The notes beneath the pieces were generated by a model. That model made no database searches, had not been told where the DNA came from, and worked only from the letters and a program-made list of their open reading frames with translations. From RUG472 sp045224495 (GTDB lineage Bacteria > Bacillota > Clostridia > Christensenellales > CAG-138): a stretch of DNA of 5,143 nucleotides. Below, one piece after another: positions 5,088-5,143 of this stretch; the stretch's first letter is position 1; each line of letters begins with the position of its first letter. Where the stretch lies: positions 1-5,143 of the forward strand of contig JBGVAK010000022.1 of the NCBI GenBank assembly GCA_045224495.1. Reading direction: 5' to 3'. The translations under genes were made by a program, and so were the position numbers.

Positions 5088-5143
5088 GCTCGGTTCGTCT
5101 AGTGGCCTAGGACACCGCCCTCTCACGGCGGTAACAGGGGTTC
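5088..5143 (+). tRNA. tRNA-Glu (anticodon CUC), 3' end outside window
   Basis: A cloverleaf can be drawn: acceptor 5' strand GCTCGGT (5088-5094), TC at positions 8-9, D-stem GTCT/GGAC (5097-5100 with 5110-5113) around a 9-nt loop containing GG, anticodon stem CCGCC/GGCGG (5115-5119 with 5127-5131), and loop CTCTCAC with anticodon CTC at 5122-5124. A 4-nt variable loop and T-stem 5' strand AGGGG follow, and the window ends at the TTC of the T-loop. The CUC anticodon reads GAG glutamate codons, which are frequent in the genes here. The start at 5088 rests on standard spacing because the 3' acceptor strand is not visible. Confidence 0.93.

Overview
This 5.1 kb window looks like ordinary chromosome from a GC-rich Clostridia-class Firmicute, most likely of the Oscillospiraceae type (Flavonifractor/Oscillibacter-like). 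The reasons are the GC-rich coding with strong GGAGG-type ribosome binding sites, a clostridial TGS/uridine-kinase-type nucleoside kinase next to a TIGR01906/DUF1461 membrane protein, AT-rich intergenic DNA holding long pyrimidine/purine palindromes, and a Firmicute-like tRNA-Glu. The placement is an inference from protein flavour. All genes lie on the plus strand.

Positions 1-3350 hold a tightly packed set of five genes that is probably one operon. In order they are the 3' end of a nucleoside (uridine-type) kinase, a four-helix TIGR01906-family membrane protein with a long charged cytoplasmic tail, tsaD (threonylcarbamoyl transfer to tRNA A37), a GNAT acetyltransferase, and a Nudix hydrolase. 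Junctions are a 3-nt gap, a 14-nt overlap, a 10-nt gap and a 4-nt ATGA overlap, so translational coupling is likely. The only clear pathway assignment is TsaD. The GNAT and Nudix proteins are generic family members whose substrates cannot be read from sequence.

Positions 3351-3547 are AT-rich and hold two strong palindromes: a 62-nt long hairpin (15-bp perfect inner stem plus 11-bp outer stem) and a 10-bp perfect hairpin. Neither has a good U-tract, so they are not textbook intrinsic terminators, although the first sits where the operon should end.

Positions 3548-5035 encode a 495-residue protein that is recognisably a tandem GT2 (GT-A fold) glycosyltransferase. The metal/nucleotide-binding aspartates are gone from both domains, and the first domain is also shortened. 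It is best described as a degenerate or pseudo-glycosyltransferase and is the most interesting item here. Eight bases after its stop codon comes a near-consensus promoter (TTGACA, 17 nt, TATTAT) driving a tRNA-Glu(CUC) gene that is cut by the window end.

I see no CRISPR array, insertion sequence, phage gene or recognisable defence system.
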